Positions 9,219 through 15,944 of a stretch of DNA of 47,051 nucleotides are shown here, piece after piece; the stretch's first letter is position 1, and every line of letters begins with the position of its first letter. Source of the DNA: Bacillota bacterium. GTDB lineage: Bacteria > Bacillota > Clostridia > Christensenellales > Aristaeellaceae. Under the pieces are notes generated by a model. The model was not told the origin of the DNA. It saw only the letters and a list, made by a program, of their open reading frames with translations, and ran no database searches. The translations under genes were made by a program, and so were the position numbers. The DNA is taken from contig JAEYQQ010000071.1 in assembly GCA_023409955.1 (NCBI GenBank), positions 1 through 47,051 of the forward strand, written 5' to 3'.

Positions 9219-9713
9219 ATGAAGATTGAAAGACTTGTACTGATGTATGAAATCACACCGGCTCAGCTTTTATATAAGCATACGCCGGCACAGATGCAAA
9301 TTTCTGTTTCACGCGGGGGCATGCAAATGAAAAGTGACCCCATGAAACTGAATTTGGACAACAGACAATTCTTTGATTCCATCAATATTAAGGGGATCAA
9401 AACCCAAGCAGAGGATATCATTCGCAAGGGGAAAGAAGCAGCGCTCAGCGCTGCAGGTGAGTATACACGTCAAAGGGCTGCAATGATAGGCCCTGATGCT
9501 GTTACGCTTTCCCACATGGTTGCACAGCAAGGGCGTGTACCGGCACAGACGCAGATGGAATTTATGCCCTCTGAAAAGCCAAAGGCCAGTTGGAGCGGCG
9601 GGGATATCAGTATGCAGTTCATCAAGGACAAGGTGGAGATATCCTGGAAGCCGTATAAAATGGAATATACCTACGTTCCCTATTCTGTGGAGTTTTTTAC
9701 AGAAGAGCGTTAA
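9219..9713 (+). CDS. yviE: YviE-like protein of the flgL-fliW interval (DUF6470 type)
   Basis: Protein of unknown function, 164 residues from the ATG at 9219, which has AGGTGA five bases upstream; the GTG at 9210 is less likely. No signal peptide or membrane segment is visible. The sequence has a QISVSRGGMQMKSDPMKLNL stretch and a C-terminal KVEISWKPYKMEYTYVPYSV segment, and it resembles the conserved unknown protein between flgL and fliW in Bacillus and Clostridia. The position supports a motility-linked role, perhaps in flagellin homeostasis, but no function can be read from the sequence. Confidence 0.72.
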   Translation: MKIERLVLMYEITPAQLLYKHTPAQMQISVSRGGMQMKSDPMKLNLDNRQFFDSINIKGIKTQAEDIIRKGKEAALSAAGEYTRQRAAMIGPDAVTLSHMVAQQGRVPAQTQMEFMPSEKPKASWSGGDISMQFIKDKVEISWKPYKMEYTYVPYSVEFFTEER

Positions 9714-9720
9714 TGATTAC

Positions 9721-9740
9721 ATGCTCATATGACTGAGCAT
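9721..9740 (+). repeat. Intercistronic hairpin before fliW
   Basis: Perfect inverted repeat ATGCTCA - TATGAC - TGAGCAT, a 7-bp stem with a 6-base loop. It lies 8 bases after the yviE stop and about 20 bases before the fliW ribosome site. There is no T-tract, so it is not a terminator. It could mark an mRNA processing or stability site. Confidence 0.5.
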
Positions 9741-9773
9741 ACAGCCTATATACATTCGGGAGGAGAGAGTATC

Positions 9774-10211
9774 ATGCTGATCCACACAAAGGATTATGAC
9801 TTTGTGACGGTCAAAGAGGAAGACATTATCGACTTTCCGGAAGGTGTGTATGCCTTTGAGAACAGCACCCAATTTGTTGTTCTTGATACAAACTCTAAAT
9901 CCGGGATCATGCAGCTGCAATGTGCACAAGCACAAACGCCCAGGTTTATCATACTAGATCCTTTCATGTTCCTGGAAGATTATGCTCCTATCGTATCTGA
10001 CGATGCATTGAAAAAGCTGAAAGCGACATCTGTTGAAGACCTGAGCTTCTTCGTTATTGCTGTCATACCTGAGGATGTTGCATCATCTACAGTCAATCTG
10101 AAAAGTCCAGTGGTAATACACTTTAAAGAGCGGCTGGGTATGCAGGTGATGCTGGAAAATACGGATTATCCTGTCCGCTTCCGCCTGTTCGACCAGGGAA
10201 GGGCGGGGTGA
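9774..10211 (+). CDS. fliW: Flagellar assembly factor FliW
   Basis: Cytoplasmic protein that binds flagellin or, when flagellin is low, CsrA, and so relieves CsrA repression of flagellin translation. It has 145 residues from the ATG at 9774, close to the Bacillus protein (143); GGGAGGAGAG precedes this ATG, whereas an upstream in-frame ATG at 9729 lies inside the intercistronic hairpin region. Characteristic segments are EEDIIDFPEGVYAFENSTQF, FIILDPFMFLEDY and SPVVIHFKERLGMQVML. The stop overlaps the csrA ribosome site, linking the antagonist and its target in translation. Confidence 0.95.
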   Translation: MLIHTKDYDFVTVKEEDIIDFPEGVYAFENSTQFVVLDTNSKSGIMQLQCAQAQTPRFIILDPFMFLEDYAPIVSDDALKKLKATSVEDLSFFVIAVIPEDVASSTVNLKSPVVIHFKERLGMQVMLENTDYPVRFRLFDQGRAG

Positions 10212-10215
10212 TAGG

Positions 10216-10446
10216 ATGCTGGTAATTACAAGACAGCCTGGAGACAGTATCCTGATTGGCGATGACATCAAAGTCATGATATTGGAAGTAAGCGGAGATA
10301 AGATCAAAATGGGTATTGAAGCACCTCGTAGCGTACGTATTATGCGCTCTGAGGTTCTGGATACCGTAAAAAGCAATCTTGAAGCCGATCAATCTGGCGG
10401 TGCACAGGCACTGGAGGTTCTCTCCAAGAAACTCACTTCCAAATAA
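10216..10446 (+). CDS. csrA: Translational regulator CsrA
   Basis: RNA-binding dimer that blocks translation by binding GGA motifs in hairpin loops and Shine-Dalgarno sequences. It has 76 residues. The N-terminus has MLVITRQPGDSILIGDDIKV and the RNA-contact region has IKMGIEAPRSVRIMRSEV, both typical. Its expected target here is flagellin mRNA, since both downstream flagellin leaders carry GGA-loop hairpins. Spacing from fliW is four bases. The family is unmistakable. Confidence 0.97.
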   Translation: MLVITRQPGDSILIGDDIKVMILEVSGDKIKMGIEAPRSVRIMRSEVLDTVKSNLEADQSGGAQALEVLSKKLTSK

Positions 10447-10532
10447 CCCATAGGTATCACAAAAATCTGTATACCGATCCCATGGTTGCATAAGCTGCTT
10501 TGTAACGTACGAGCAAAACAGCTTTAGCATAA

Positions 10533-10572
10533 CTGCAGGAATGGATTCTTGCAGAGCTAAAATTCAAGGAGG
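10533..10572 (+). promoter_or_regulatory. Probable CsrA target in the leader of flagellin 1
   Basis: CTGCA at 10533-10537 pairs with TGCAG at 10550-10554 and holds a 12-base loop with two GGA motifs (the first reads CAGGA). The Shine-Dalgarno AAGGAGG at 10566-10572 supplies a third GGA. This matches the two-site arrangement known for the Bacillus hag leader: an upstream hairpin site plus one over the ribosome site. The proximity of csrA and fliW supports it. Binding itself is inferred. Confidence 0.65.
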
Positions 10573-10580
10573 AAAATACC

Positions 10581-11402
10581 ATGCGTATCAGTCACAACAT
10601 CGCGGCCATGAATACCTACAGGCAGTACAACACCAACACTTCTGCAACCAACAAAGCCATGGAAAAGCTCTCCAGCGGTTATCGGATCAACCGTGCGGCA
10701 GATGACGCTGCTGGTTTGTCCATTTCCGAAAAAATGCGCAGCCAGATTCGCGGTTTGACTCAGGCCACCCGCAATGCTCAGGATGGCGTATCTTACCTGC
10801 AAACGGCTGAAGGCGCCCTGAACGAAGTTTCCGACATGCTCACCAGGTTGAAGGAACTGTCTGTACAGGTTCAGAACGGAACCTACAGCAGCACCGACCA
10901 GGCTAACATTGGTTCGGAAATGTCTGCTCTGGGCACTGCCATTGAAGACATTTTCACCAATACAAAATTCAATGGCATTGAAGTCTTCAATAACGCAACA
11001 GAAATTGCCTATGGCGAGAATGCAGACCAGTCTGTAACCATCGCATCATCTTCCTTGTCTTCCATGTCCGGTCTCAATTCTCTTGTAACGGAAGCCAAAG
11101 GTGCAGATAACAACTCTGCCAATGCGAAGGGCGTTACAGCCACCGAAGTTGAGAGCGCCATCACAGAAGTCAATACACTTCGTGCTACCTATGGTGCACA
11201 GCAGAACCAGTTGGAACATGCTTCAAACAACATGGCGACTACAAAGGAGAACCTGCAAGCGGCAGAATCCCGTGTCCGTGATGTTGACATGGCCGAGGAA
11301 ATGATGGCTTATACCAAGAACAGTATTCTCTTGCAAGCATCTCAGGCGATGCTGGCACAAGCAAATGCCCAGCCCCAGGGCGTTCTCCAGCTGCTGCAGT
11401 AA
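10581..11402 (+). CDS. hag: Flagellin 1 (Hag/FliC)
   Basis: Filament subunit, 273 residues, a compact flagellin in the size class of Bacillus Hag. The N-terminal D0/D1 domain (MRISHNIAAMNTYRQYNTNT, then LSSGYRINRAADDAAGLSI) and the C-terminal D1/D0 domain (ATYGAQQNQLEHASNNMATT, then MAEEMMAYTKNSILLQASQA) are complete. The central variable part is short, about residues 140-190. AAGGAGG lies eight bases before the ATG, in a leader with a likely CsrA site. A near-identical paralogue follows 84 bases after its stop, and read-through between them is possible because no terminator is visible. Confidence 0.97.
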   Translation: MRISHNIAAMNTYRQYNTNTSATNKAMEKLSSGYRINRAADDAAGLSISEKMRSQIRGLTQATRNAQDGVSYLQTAEGALNEVSDMLTRLKELSVQVQNGTYSSTDQANIGSEMSALGTAIEDIFTNTKFNGIEVFNNATEIAYGENADQSVTIASSSLSSMSGLNSLVTEAKGADNNSANAKGVTATEVESAITEVNTLRATYGAQQNQLEHASNNMATTKENLQAAESRVRDVDMAEEMMAYTKNSILLQASQAMLAQANAQPQGVLQLLQ

Positions 11403-11440
11403 GCAGGCCGCTTGAAATCAGCTTTGGATAATGGATAGTG

Positions 11441-11478
11441 AGGGAAAGGATTCCCTTTCATAATGTAAATCAAGGAGG
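11441..11478 (+). promoter_or_regulatory. Probable CsrA target in the leader of flagellin 2
   Basis: AGGGAA at 11441-11446 and TTCCCT at 11451-11456 form a perfect 6-bp stem closing an AGGA loop, the kind of loop-exposed GGA preferred by CsrA. The Shine-Dalgarno AAGGAGG at 11472-11478 is a second GGA site. The hairpin differs in sequence from that of flagellin 1 while the two-site plan is the same, which argues for selected function. Binding is inferred. Confidence 0.65.
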
Positions 11479-11486
11479 AAAAAAAC

Positions 11487-12296
11487 ATGCGTATTAGTCA
11501 CAATATCGCTGCAATGAACACCTATAGGCAGTACAACACCAACACCACAGCAACCAACAGGGCTATGGAAAAGCTCTCCAGCGGTTACAGGATCAACCGG
11601 GCCGCCGATGATGCTGCTGGCCTGTCCATTTCTGAGAAAATGCGCAGCCAGATCCGTGGTCTTACCCAGGCCACCCGCAATGCTCAGGATGGTGTTTCCT
11701 TCCTGCAGACAGCTGAAGGCGCATTGAATGAAGTTTCCGACATGCTTGTACGTCTGAAGGAACTGTCTGTGCAGGTGCAAAACGGCACATACAGCAGCGA
11801 TGACAAAGTCAATATCGGCGCTGAAATGAAAGCGTTGGGTACTGCCATCGAGGATATTTTCGACAATACGAAATTCAACGGCATTTCCGTATTTGACACC
11901 GGTGCTGATATCAAATATGGTGAAGACGCCGGCCAAACGGTTTCAATTGCTGCTGCAACCACATCCCAGCTTGACACACTTACTGGTCTGACAGGCAGTG
12001 CTGGAACATCCGCTGGTGCTGAAGCTGTAACAACCACTGCAGTAGAAAGCGCCATTACTGAAGTGAATACCCTTCGTGCTACTTATGGTGCGCAGCAGAA
12101 TCAGTTGGAGCATGCTTCCAACAACATGGCTACCACCAAAGAAAACTTGCAGGCTGCTGAATCCCGTGTTCGCGATGTAGATATGGCTGAGGAAATGATG
12201 GCCTACACCAAGAACAACATTCTGCTCCAGGCTTCCCAGGCGATGCTGGCTCAGGCCAATGCTCAGCCCCAGGGTGTTCTGCAGCTCCTGCAGTAA
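11487..12296 (+). CDS. hag: Flagellin 2 (Hag/FliC paralogue)
   Basis: Second flagellin, 269 residues, almost identical to flagellin 1 over the first roughly 120 and last roughly 80 residues. Differences concentrate in the short central part (about residues 145-190), the surface-exposed region, where this copy has a Thr/Ala-rich stretch (TGLTGSAGTSAGAEAVTTTA). AAGGAGG precedes the ATG at eight bases. It likely forms a mixed filament with flagellin 1 or is a phase or stoichiometric alternative. It is followed by two large hairpins at the 3' end of the cluster. Confidence 0.97.
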   Translation: MRISHNIAAMNTYRQYNTNTTATNRAMEKLSSGYRINRAADDAAGLSISEKMRSQIRGLTQATRNAQDGVSFLQTAEGALNEVSDMLVRLKELSVQVQNGTYSSDDKVNIGAEMKALGTAIEDIFDNTKFNGISVFDTGADIKYGEDAGQTVSIAAATTSQLDTLTGLTGSAGTSAGAEAVTTTAVESAITEVNTLRATYGAQQNQLEHASNNMATTKENLQAAESRVRDVDMAEEMMAYTKNNILLQASQAMLAQANAQPQGVLQLLQ

Positions 12297-12311
12297 GCCC
12301 ATTGGAGTCAG

Positions 12312-12384
12312 GTTAGCAGCACACATTAAACACTTCAGATTGCAAAGGCAAGCGAAGAATTTTGTGACTGCTAAACATTTTCTT
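12312..12384 (+). terminator. Structured 3' end of the flagellin transcript
   Basis: GTTAGCAGCACA (12312-12323) pairs with TGTGACTGCTAAAC (12363-12376), 12 bp with two single-base bulges. The loop contains nested stems CTTC/GAAG and TTGC/GCAA. The T-rich tail ATTTTCTT follows. It is a plausible terminator or 3' stabiliser for the flagellin mRNA, 15 bases after the stop of flagellin 2. Confidence 0.5.
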
Positions 12385-12433
12385 GACGATGCCATGGCAG
12401 CATAGATGCATGAACTAGGCCCATTGCCCGTTC

Positions 12434-12478
12434 TACAGAAAATGAGCGGCAAACGTACGTTGCCGTTTCATTTCTGTA
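12434..12478. repeat. Long inverted repeat between flagellin 2 and the HD-GYP gene
   Basis: TACAGAAA-TGA-CGGCAA pairs with TTGCCG-TCA-TTTCTGTA around a 7-base loop, 17 bp in total with small bulges. There is no T-tract. It directly abuts the -35 element of the HD-GYP promoter (12479). The rest of the 329-base gap from 12297 to 12625 holds the preceding terminator-like hairpin, this repeat, a promoter and a leader hairpin; no small gene was found. Confidence 0.55.
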
Positions 12479-12507
12479 TGGACGGGAATTGGTTTTTCCT
12501 ATATAAT
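12479..12507 (+). promoter_or_regulatory. Vegetative (sigma-A type) promoter of the HD-GYP gene
   Basis: TGGACG (12479-12484), a 17-base spacer, and a perfect TATAAT (12502-12507). The -35 matches TTGACA at four of six positions. It would give a leader of about 110 bases with a strong hairpin at its 5' end. Confidence 0.6.
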
Positions 12508-12514
12508 GATTATT

Positions 12515-12549
12515 AAGCATATGCAAACCGCATTACTTGCATATCGCTT
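12515..12549 (+). repeat. Inverted repeat at the start of the HD-GYP leader
   Basis: AAGCATATGCAA (12515-12526) pairs with TTGCATATCGCTT (12537-12549), 12 bp with one bulged base and a 10-base loop. It lies at or just after the expected transcription start, so it could be an operator or a 5' mRNA-stabilising hairpin. Confidence 0.5.
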
Positions 12550-12625
12550 ACTGGTAGACATGTTTCTCAACCTCTTGGAATAATAAAAAAGCTTATTAAT
12601 GTAAAATAGCAAACGGAATGGTGTT

Positions 12626-13708
12626 ATGCTTTTTGTAAAGCCTCTCAATATGAAACCAGGTATGATTTTAGCAATGGATCTTCTTGGATCACATGGCGAA
12701 TTGCTTTTGACCTGTGGTCATGTTTTGTCTGCCCAAAACATCGCTAAACTTCAGATCTCCGAACACGAGGGTGGATACATCGTTGATTGTGAAGCTGATA
12801 TGGCTGATGATATGGGCCTTTTGAGCAAACGTTTACGCTATAATGCCGTGAATGCATTAAAAAGCTTTTTCAATCATGTGGAAAATGGAAATGAGGACAG
12901 CAAGAGGAGTTCATTCTTATCCCTTCGTCATTATCTAGAGGCAATCATTCAGGAACTTACCGCCAATAAAAATGCGCTGGTCAATATGGCCGACATCAAG
13001 ATATTTGATGAGTATACTTATTTTCACTGTGTAAACGTAGCGGCACTGTCCATACTGCAGGGCATGTCGCTGGGGATGAATCAGCGTAAACTGTATAAGC
13101 TTGGTATGGGTGCCCTTTTACATGACATCGGAAAGGTTTTTATTGACAAAGAAATCATCAGCAAACCGGGTGCGCTGACAGACTTTGAATATGAGCAAAT
13201 GAAGCAGCACAGCGCGCTTGGCAGCGATTACTTACGAAAACAATGGGAAGTGCCGGCGGAATCCATTGTTGCCGTCTTAACCCATCATGAAAGGTATGAT
13301 GGGACAGGCTACCCGCTGCGCTTGCCATCCAATAAACAGACTCAGGAAGGGAAGATCATTGCGGTAAGCGATGTATATGATGCACTTACATCACAGCGTC
13401 CTTATCGTGTAGCGCTATCACCTTCAGAGGCCATCGAACACATCATGGGTAACTCAGGCTCTTTGTTTGATCCGGCAATCGTTTCAACTTTTATGAAAAG
13501 AATTATACCTTATCCCGTAGGCAGCAATGTTTTATTAAGCAATGGCATGCGAGGCGTTGTAGTACAGAACAATACGGGAGGCGTAGTCAGACCAAAGGTA
13601 CAAGTAATCCGCTCAAATGAGCAAGGGGTTAATACAACCCAGGAGGTTTTGGACTTATTCAACGATCCAGATTTATTGAATGTTACGGTCATAGGCTTTG
13701 ATAAATAG
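12626..13708 (+). CDS. HD-GYP domain cyclic-di-GMP phosphodiesterase
   Basis: Predicted to hydrolyse cyclic di-GMP. It has 360 residues. An N-terminal domain of about 100 residues is followed by the HD-GYP domain (about 110-290) with the metal-binding HD at H166-D167 in LLHDIGK, the HHERYDGTGYP signature at 220-230, and VSDVYDALTSQRPYR after it. H134 is the likely first metal ligand. All core catalytic positions are intact, so activity is expected. There is no membrane segment or receiver domain of its own, but a CheY-like receiver follows 34 bases downstream. Its position in a motility cluster suggests it lowers c-di-GMP to favour swimming; this is an inference. Confidence 0.9.
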   Translation: MLFVKPLNMKPGMILAMDLLGSHGELLLTCGHVLSAQNIAKLQISEHEGGYIVDCEADMADDMGLLSKRLRYNAVNALKSFFNHVENGNEDSKRSSFLSLRHYLEAIIQELTANKNALVNMADIKIFDEYTYFHCVNVAALSILQGMSLGMNQRKLYKLGMGALLHDIGKVFIDKEIISKPGALTDFEYEQMKQHSALGSDYLRKQWEVPAESIVAVLTHHERYDGTGYPLRLPSNKQTQEGKIIAVSDVYDALTSQRPYRVALSPSEAIEHIMGNSGSLFDPAIVSTFMKRIIPYPVGSNVLLSNGMRGVVVQNNTGGVVRPKVQVIRSNEQGVNTTQEVLDLFNDPDLLNVTVIGFDK

Positions 13709-13742
13709 TCAGTACGAAAGCAAAATGGAGGAGGTTACTGAA

Positions 13743-14108
13743 ATGATTCGTGTATTGATTGTGGATGATGCTGCATTTATGCGTCTGGCCATTCGGAATG
13801 TGCTTTCCAAAAATGGCTTCTTGGTAGTGGATGACGCAAAGAACGGCCAGGAGGCAGTGGAAAAATATATGGCACTGCAGCCGGATATTGTTACCATGGA
13901 CATCACAATGCCGGATATGACGGGGATTGAGGCATTGAAAGAGATCCGTGCTTATGACCCTAATGCCAAGGTGGTCATGATATCAGCCATGGGTCAGGAG
14001 AGCATGGTAAAAGAGGCGATCATCAATGGAGCAAAATCTTTTATTGTCAAGCCATTTAAAGAAGAACATATTACCCAGACGCTTTTGAAAATAGCCGCAG
14101 GCCATTGA
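13743..14108 (+). CDS. cheY: CheY-like chemotaxis response regulator
   Basis: Single-domain receiver that, when phosphorylated by CheA, acts on the flagellar switch. It has 121 residues from the ATG at 13743, preceded by a strong GGAGGAGG; longer in-frame starts from 13698 overlap the HD-GYP gene and lack a ribosome site. Acidic pocket residues in LIVDDAAFMR, the phospho-acceptor Asp in DIVTMDITMPDMTG, SAMGQ and the conserved Lys in FIVKPFKEE are all present, and it closely resembles Bacillus CheY. No CheA, CheW or receptor gene lies in this window. It ends before a bidirectional terminator. Confidence 0.9.
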   Translation: MIRVLIVDDAAFMRLAIRNVLSKNGFLVVDDAKNGQEAVEKYMALQPDIVTMDITMPDMTGIEALKEIRAYDPNAKVVMISAMGQESMVKEAIINGAKSFIVKPFKEEHITQTLLKIAAGH

Positions 14109-14134
14109 GCATAAAGTTGCAAAAGCACTTAAAT

Positions 14135-14180
14135 AAAACAGACATCATCTGTTATGTATCAAACAGAGATGTCTGTTTTT
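14135..14180. terminator. Bidirectional terminator between cheY and motB
   Basis: AAAACAGACATC-(A)-TCTGTT pairs with AACAGA-GATGTCTGTTTT around an 8-base loop, about 18 bp with one bulge. A T-tract lies on the right for the plus strand and the A-tract on the left serves the minus strand. It ends the convergent cheY and motB units. Confidence 0.9.
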
Positions 14181-14204
14181 ATTGGTTTAATCAGGGGCAT
14201 ATTG

Positions 14205-15023
14205 TCATTGTTCATTCACAATGTCATCGTTCTCTGACATGTTGGTAGTACGGGACAAACGAATCTCCACGCGCCGATTCTGTGCCAGAAACTCTTCTTC
14301 CTCACCTTCAATGTACAGCTGATTATTGGAATAACCGGTTACCGACAGCTTTTCCTGTGGCATATCACAATGTTGTACCAAGTAACGTAATACTGTAAGC
14401 GCTCTGTTGGTTGACAACTCCCATGAGAACAGATTTGTTTTACTGGGCGGGCTTTTAGAGACCTTGGCGGTATGGCCGCTGATGTCTATGCCAGCTATCA
14501 AATCATAAGATCCCATGATAATACCACTGATGTTTTTGATGATCGGATAGGCATCCTGCTTAAGCTCAGCCTGATCAGGATAGAAAAACACACCTTCTCG
14601 AAACCGTAGGTAAATAATATCGGATTTCTTTTCAATGTTCACCATGTCTGAGTACCCTTTTTGCTCAACCAGCAAATTGATTCTGGAAAACAATTCGTCA
14701 TACTCTTCTTGGTTTTCAGGCTTTGGGGTGGGGGAGATGTCTGGTGTTACGCTTGGTTCTGGTGTGACGGATGCTTCGGGATCAATGGTAATATACTCAT
14801 AAATGATACTAGGGGCAGGTGTTCCTGTAATGATTTCAGGGGTGGTTCCTAAAAACGTTTCAACGAAACTTGCGGACATATTCTGAAATTTTTGCAGGTC
14901 AATGATACTCATAACGTATAGCAGCATAAAAAAGACCAAAAGGTTATTCATCAAGTCTGCATACGTGGTAATCCATGCACCTGTTTGTATTTTACTTTCA
15001 TTTGCAGAGGAGCGTTTTGCCAT
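14205..15023 (-). CDS. motB: Flagellar stator protein MotB
   Basis: Stator subunit anchoring MotA to peptidoglycan. It has 272 residues. A short cytoplasmic N-terminus is followed by one membrane helix containing the proton-carrying Asp (D23 in TYADLMNNLLVFFMLLYV). Then comes a Pro/Thr-rich linker (about residues 66-103, with repeated TPEPSVTPD-like units) and an OmpA-type peptidoglycan-binding domain with DISGHTA and the terminal NRRVEIRLS motif. The linker is longer and more Pro-rich than usual. It is encoded 74 bases after motA in the same unit and ends at the shared terminator. Confidence 0.93.
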   Translation of the reverse strand: MAKRSSANESKIQTGAWITTYADLMNNLLVFFMLLYVMSIIDLQKFQNMSASFVETFLGTTPEIITGTPAPSIIYEYITIDPEASVTPEPSVTPDISPTPKPENQEEYDELFSRINLLVEQKGYSDMVNIEKKSDIIYLRFREGVFFYPDQAELKQDAYPIIKNISGIIMGSYDLIAGIDISGHTAKVSKSPPSKTNLFSWELSTNRALTVLRYLVQHCDMPQEKLSVTGYSNNQLYIEGEEEEFLAQNRRVEIRLSRTTNMSENDDIVNEQ

Positions 15024-15097
15024 ATACGTTTCCTTTCAAGGACATCAGTAGACAATGAATTCGCGTGAGGTATTGAAGGTCAAAGATGGGATGATGG

Positions 15098-15904
15098 TCA
15101 GCCTGCAACCTCACTGGATGAATTGCTGCGCTTTGCCTGCTTTGAGGATGCAAGAATCATATAAGAAGATAGCTGCTCTTGAAGCACCCTGGGATTGACG
15201 CCATTTCGGATGGCACATACCGCTTCAATAATCATTTCTTTTTCCAGCCGATATATGGACAACCGGCTTCTTAGTTTGGTAGCTGCAGGCAGAAAAAAGC
15301 AGTTAGCTACCAGGCTGCCGTAAAGGGTTGTAATAAAGGCAACACCTATTGCCTTCGTTAACGCGTTTGGGTTATCCATACCCGCAGCAAGAAGCTGTAT
15401 TAGACCGACGATCGTTCCGATCATACCGAACGCTGGTGCGAATGCACCCATGGTTTCTAACATGCTAATGTTAATGCTTCTGTTTTGCTCATATACATAA
15501 ATATCGTTTTGTAGTATATCATTGATCTTTTCGGGATCTGTTCCGTCAACCACCATCAAAACACCGCGCTTTAAAAATGGATCGATGTTTTTTCCACCTT
15601 CCATAACCGCCTTTTCCAGGCTGAGAAGTCCATTTTGCCGTGCTGTTTTAGACAAGGTTACAAGCGTATCAATGGTGTCTCCCACAGTAGACTTTGGCCT
15701 GAAGAAAACCTCCATGATCAGCTTGGGAAATTGCTTAACCTGCTGAAAGCCATAGGCAAGCAGCACAGAACCTAAGGAACCACCAATGGTAATGACAAAT
15801 GCGCTTTCCATCCATAATGCGCGCAAATCGCCCTTATCCATGAGAAAACCTACAGCTATGCTACCAAAGCTTACTACAAACCCGATAATGCTTATGATAT
15901 CCAT
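15098..15904 (-). CDS. motA: Flagellar stator protein MotA
   Basis: Stator subunit that forms the ion channel with MotB and transmits torque to FliG. It has 268 residues, a normal length. Hydrophobic segments lie near the N-terminus (two) and around residues 150-210 (two), flanking a large cytoplasmic loop. The hallmark APAFGMIGTIVGLIQLLAAG, with the conserved Pro, is present, and FITTLYGSLVANCFFLPAAT follows. The Asp-carrying partner MotB fits a proton-driven motor, though sodium coupling cannot be ruled out. It is followed by motB and preceded by the fliT-like gene 40 bases away. Confidence 0.95.
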   Translation of the reverse strand: MDIISIIGFVVSFGSIAVGFLMDKGDLRALWMESAFVITIGGSLGSVLLAYGFQQVKQFPKLIMEVFFRPKSTVGDTIDTLVTLSKTARQNGLLSLEKAVMEGGKNIDPFLKRGVLMVVDGTDPEKINDILQNDIYVYEQNRSINISMLETMGAFAPAFGMIGTIVGLIQLLAAGMDNPNALTKAIGVAFITTLYGSLVANCFFLPAATKLRSRLSIYRLEKEMIIEAVCAIRNGVNPRVLQEQLSSYMILASSKQAKRSNSSSEVAG

Positions 15905-15944
15905 CCATTATTCCCCCGGTTTCTTTTTACTCAGAAGAATTTAT

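Noticed and set aside
10474..10480. CCGATCC as a possible sigma-28 -10 element before flagellin 1
   Set aside because: No TAAA lies at the right distance and the last bases do not match. Flagellin may be read from the flgM promoter or from an unrecognised one.
12515..12549. GCAAACC in the HD-GYP leader as part of a c-di-GMP (GEMM) riboswitch
   Set aside because: The second conserved half of the riboswitch (the ACGCAAAGCC-like element) and its helices are absent; only a simple hairpin is seen.
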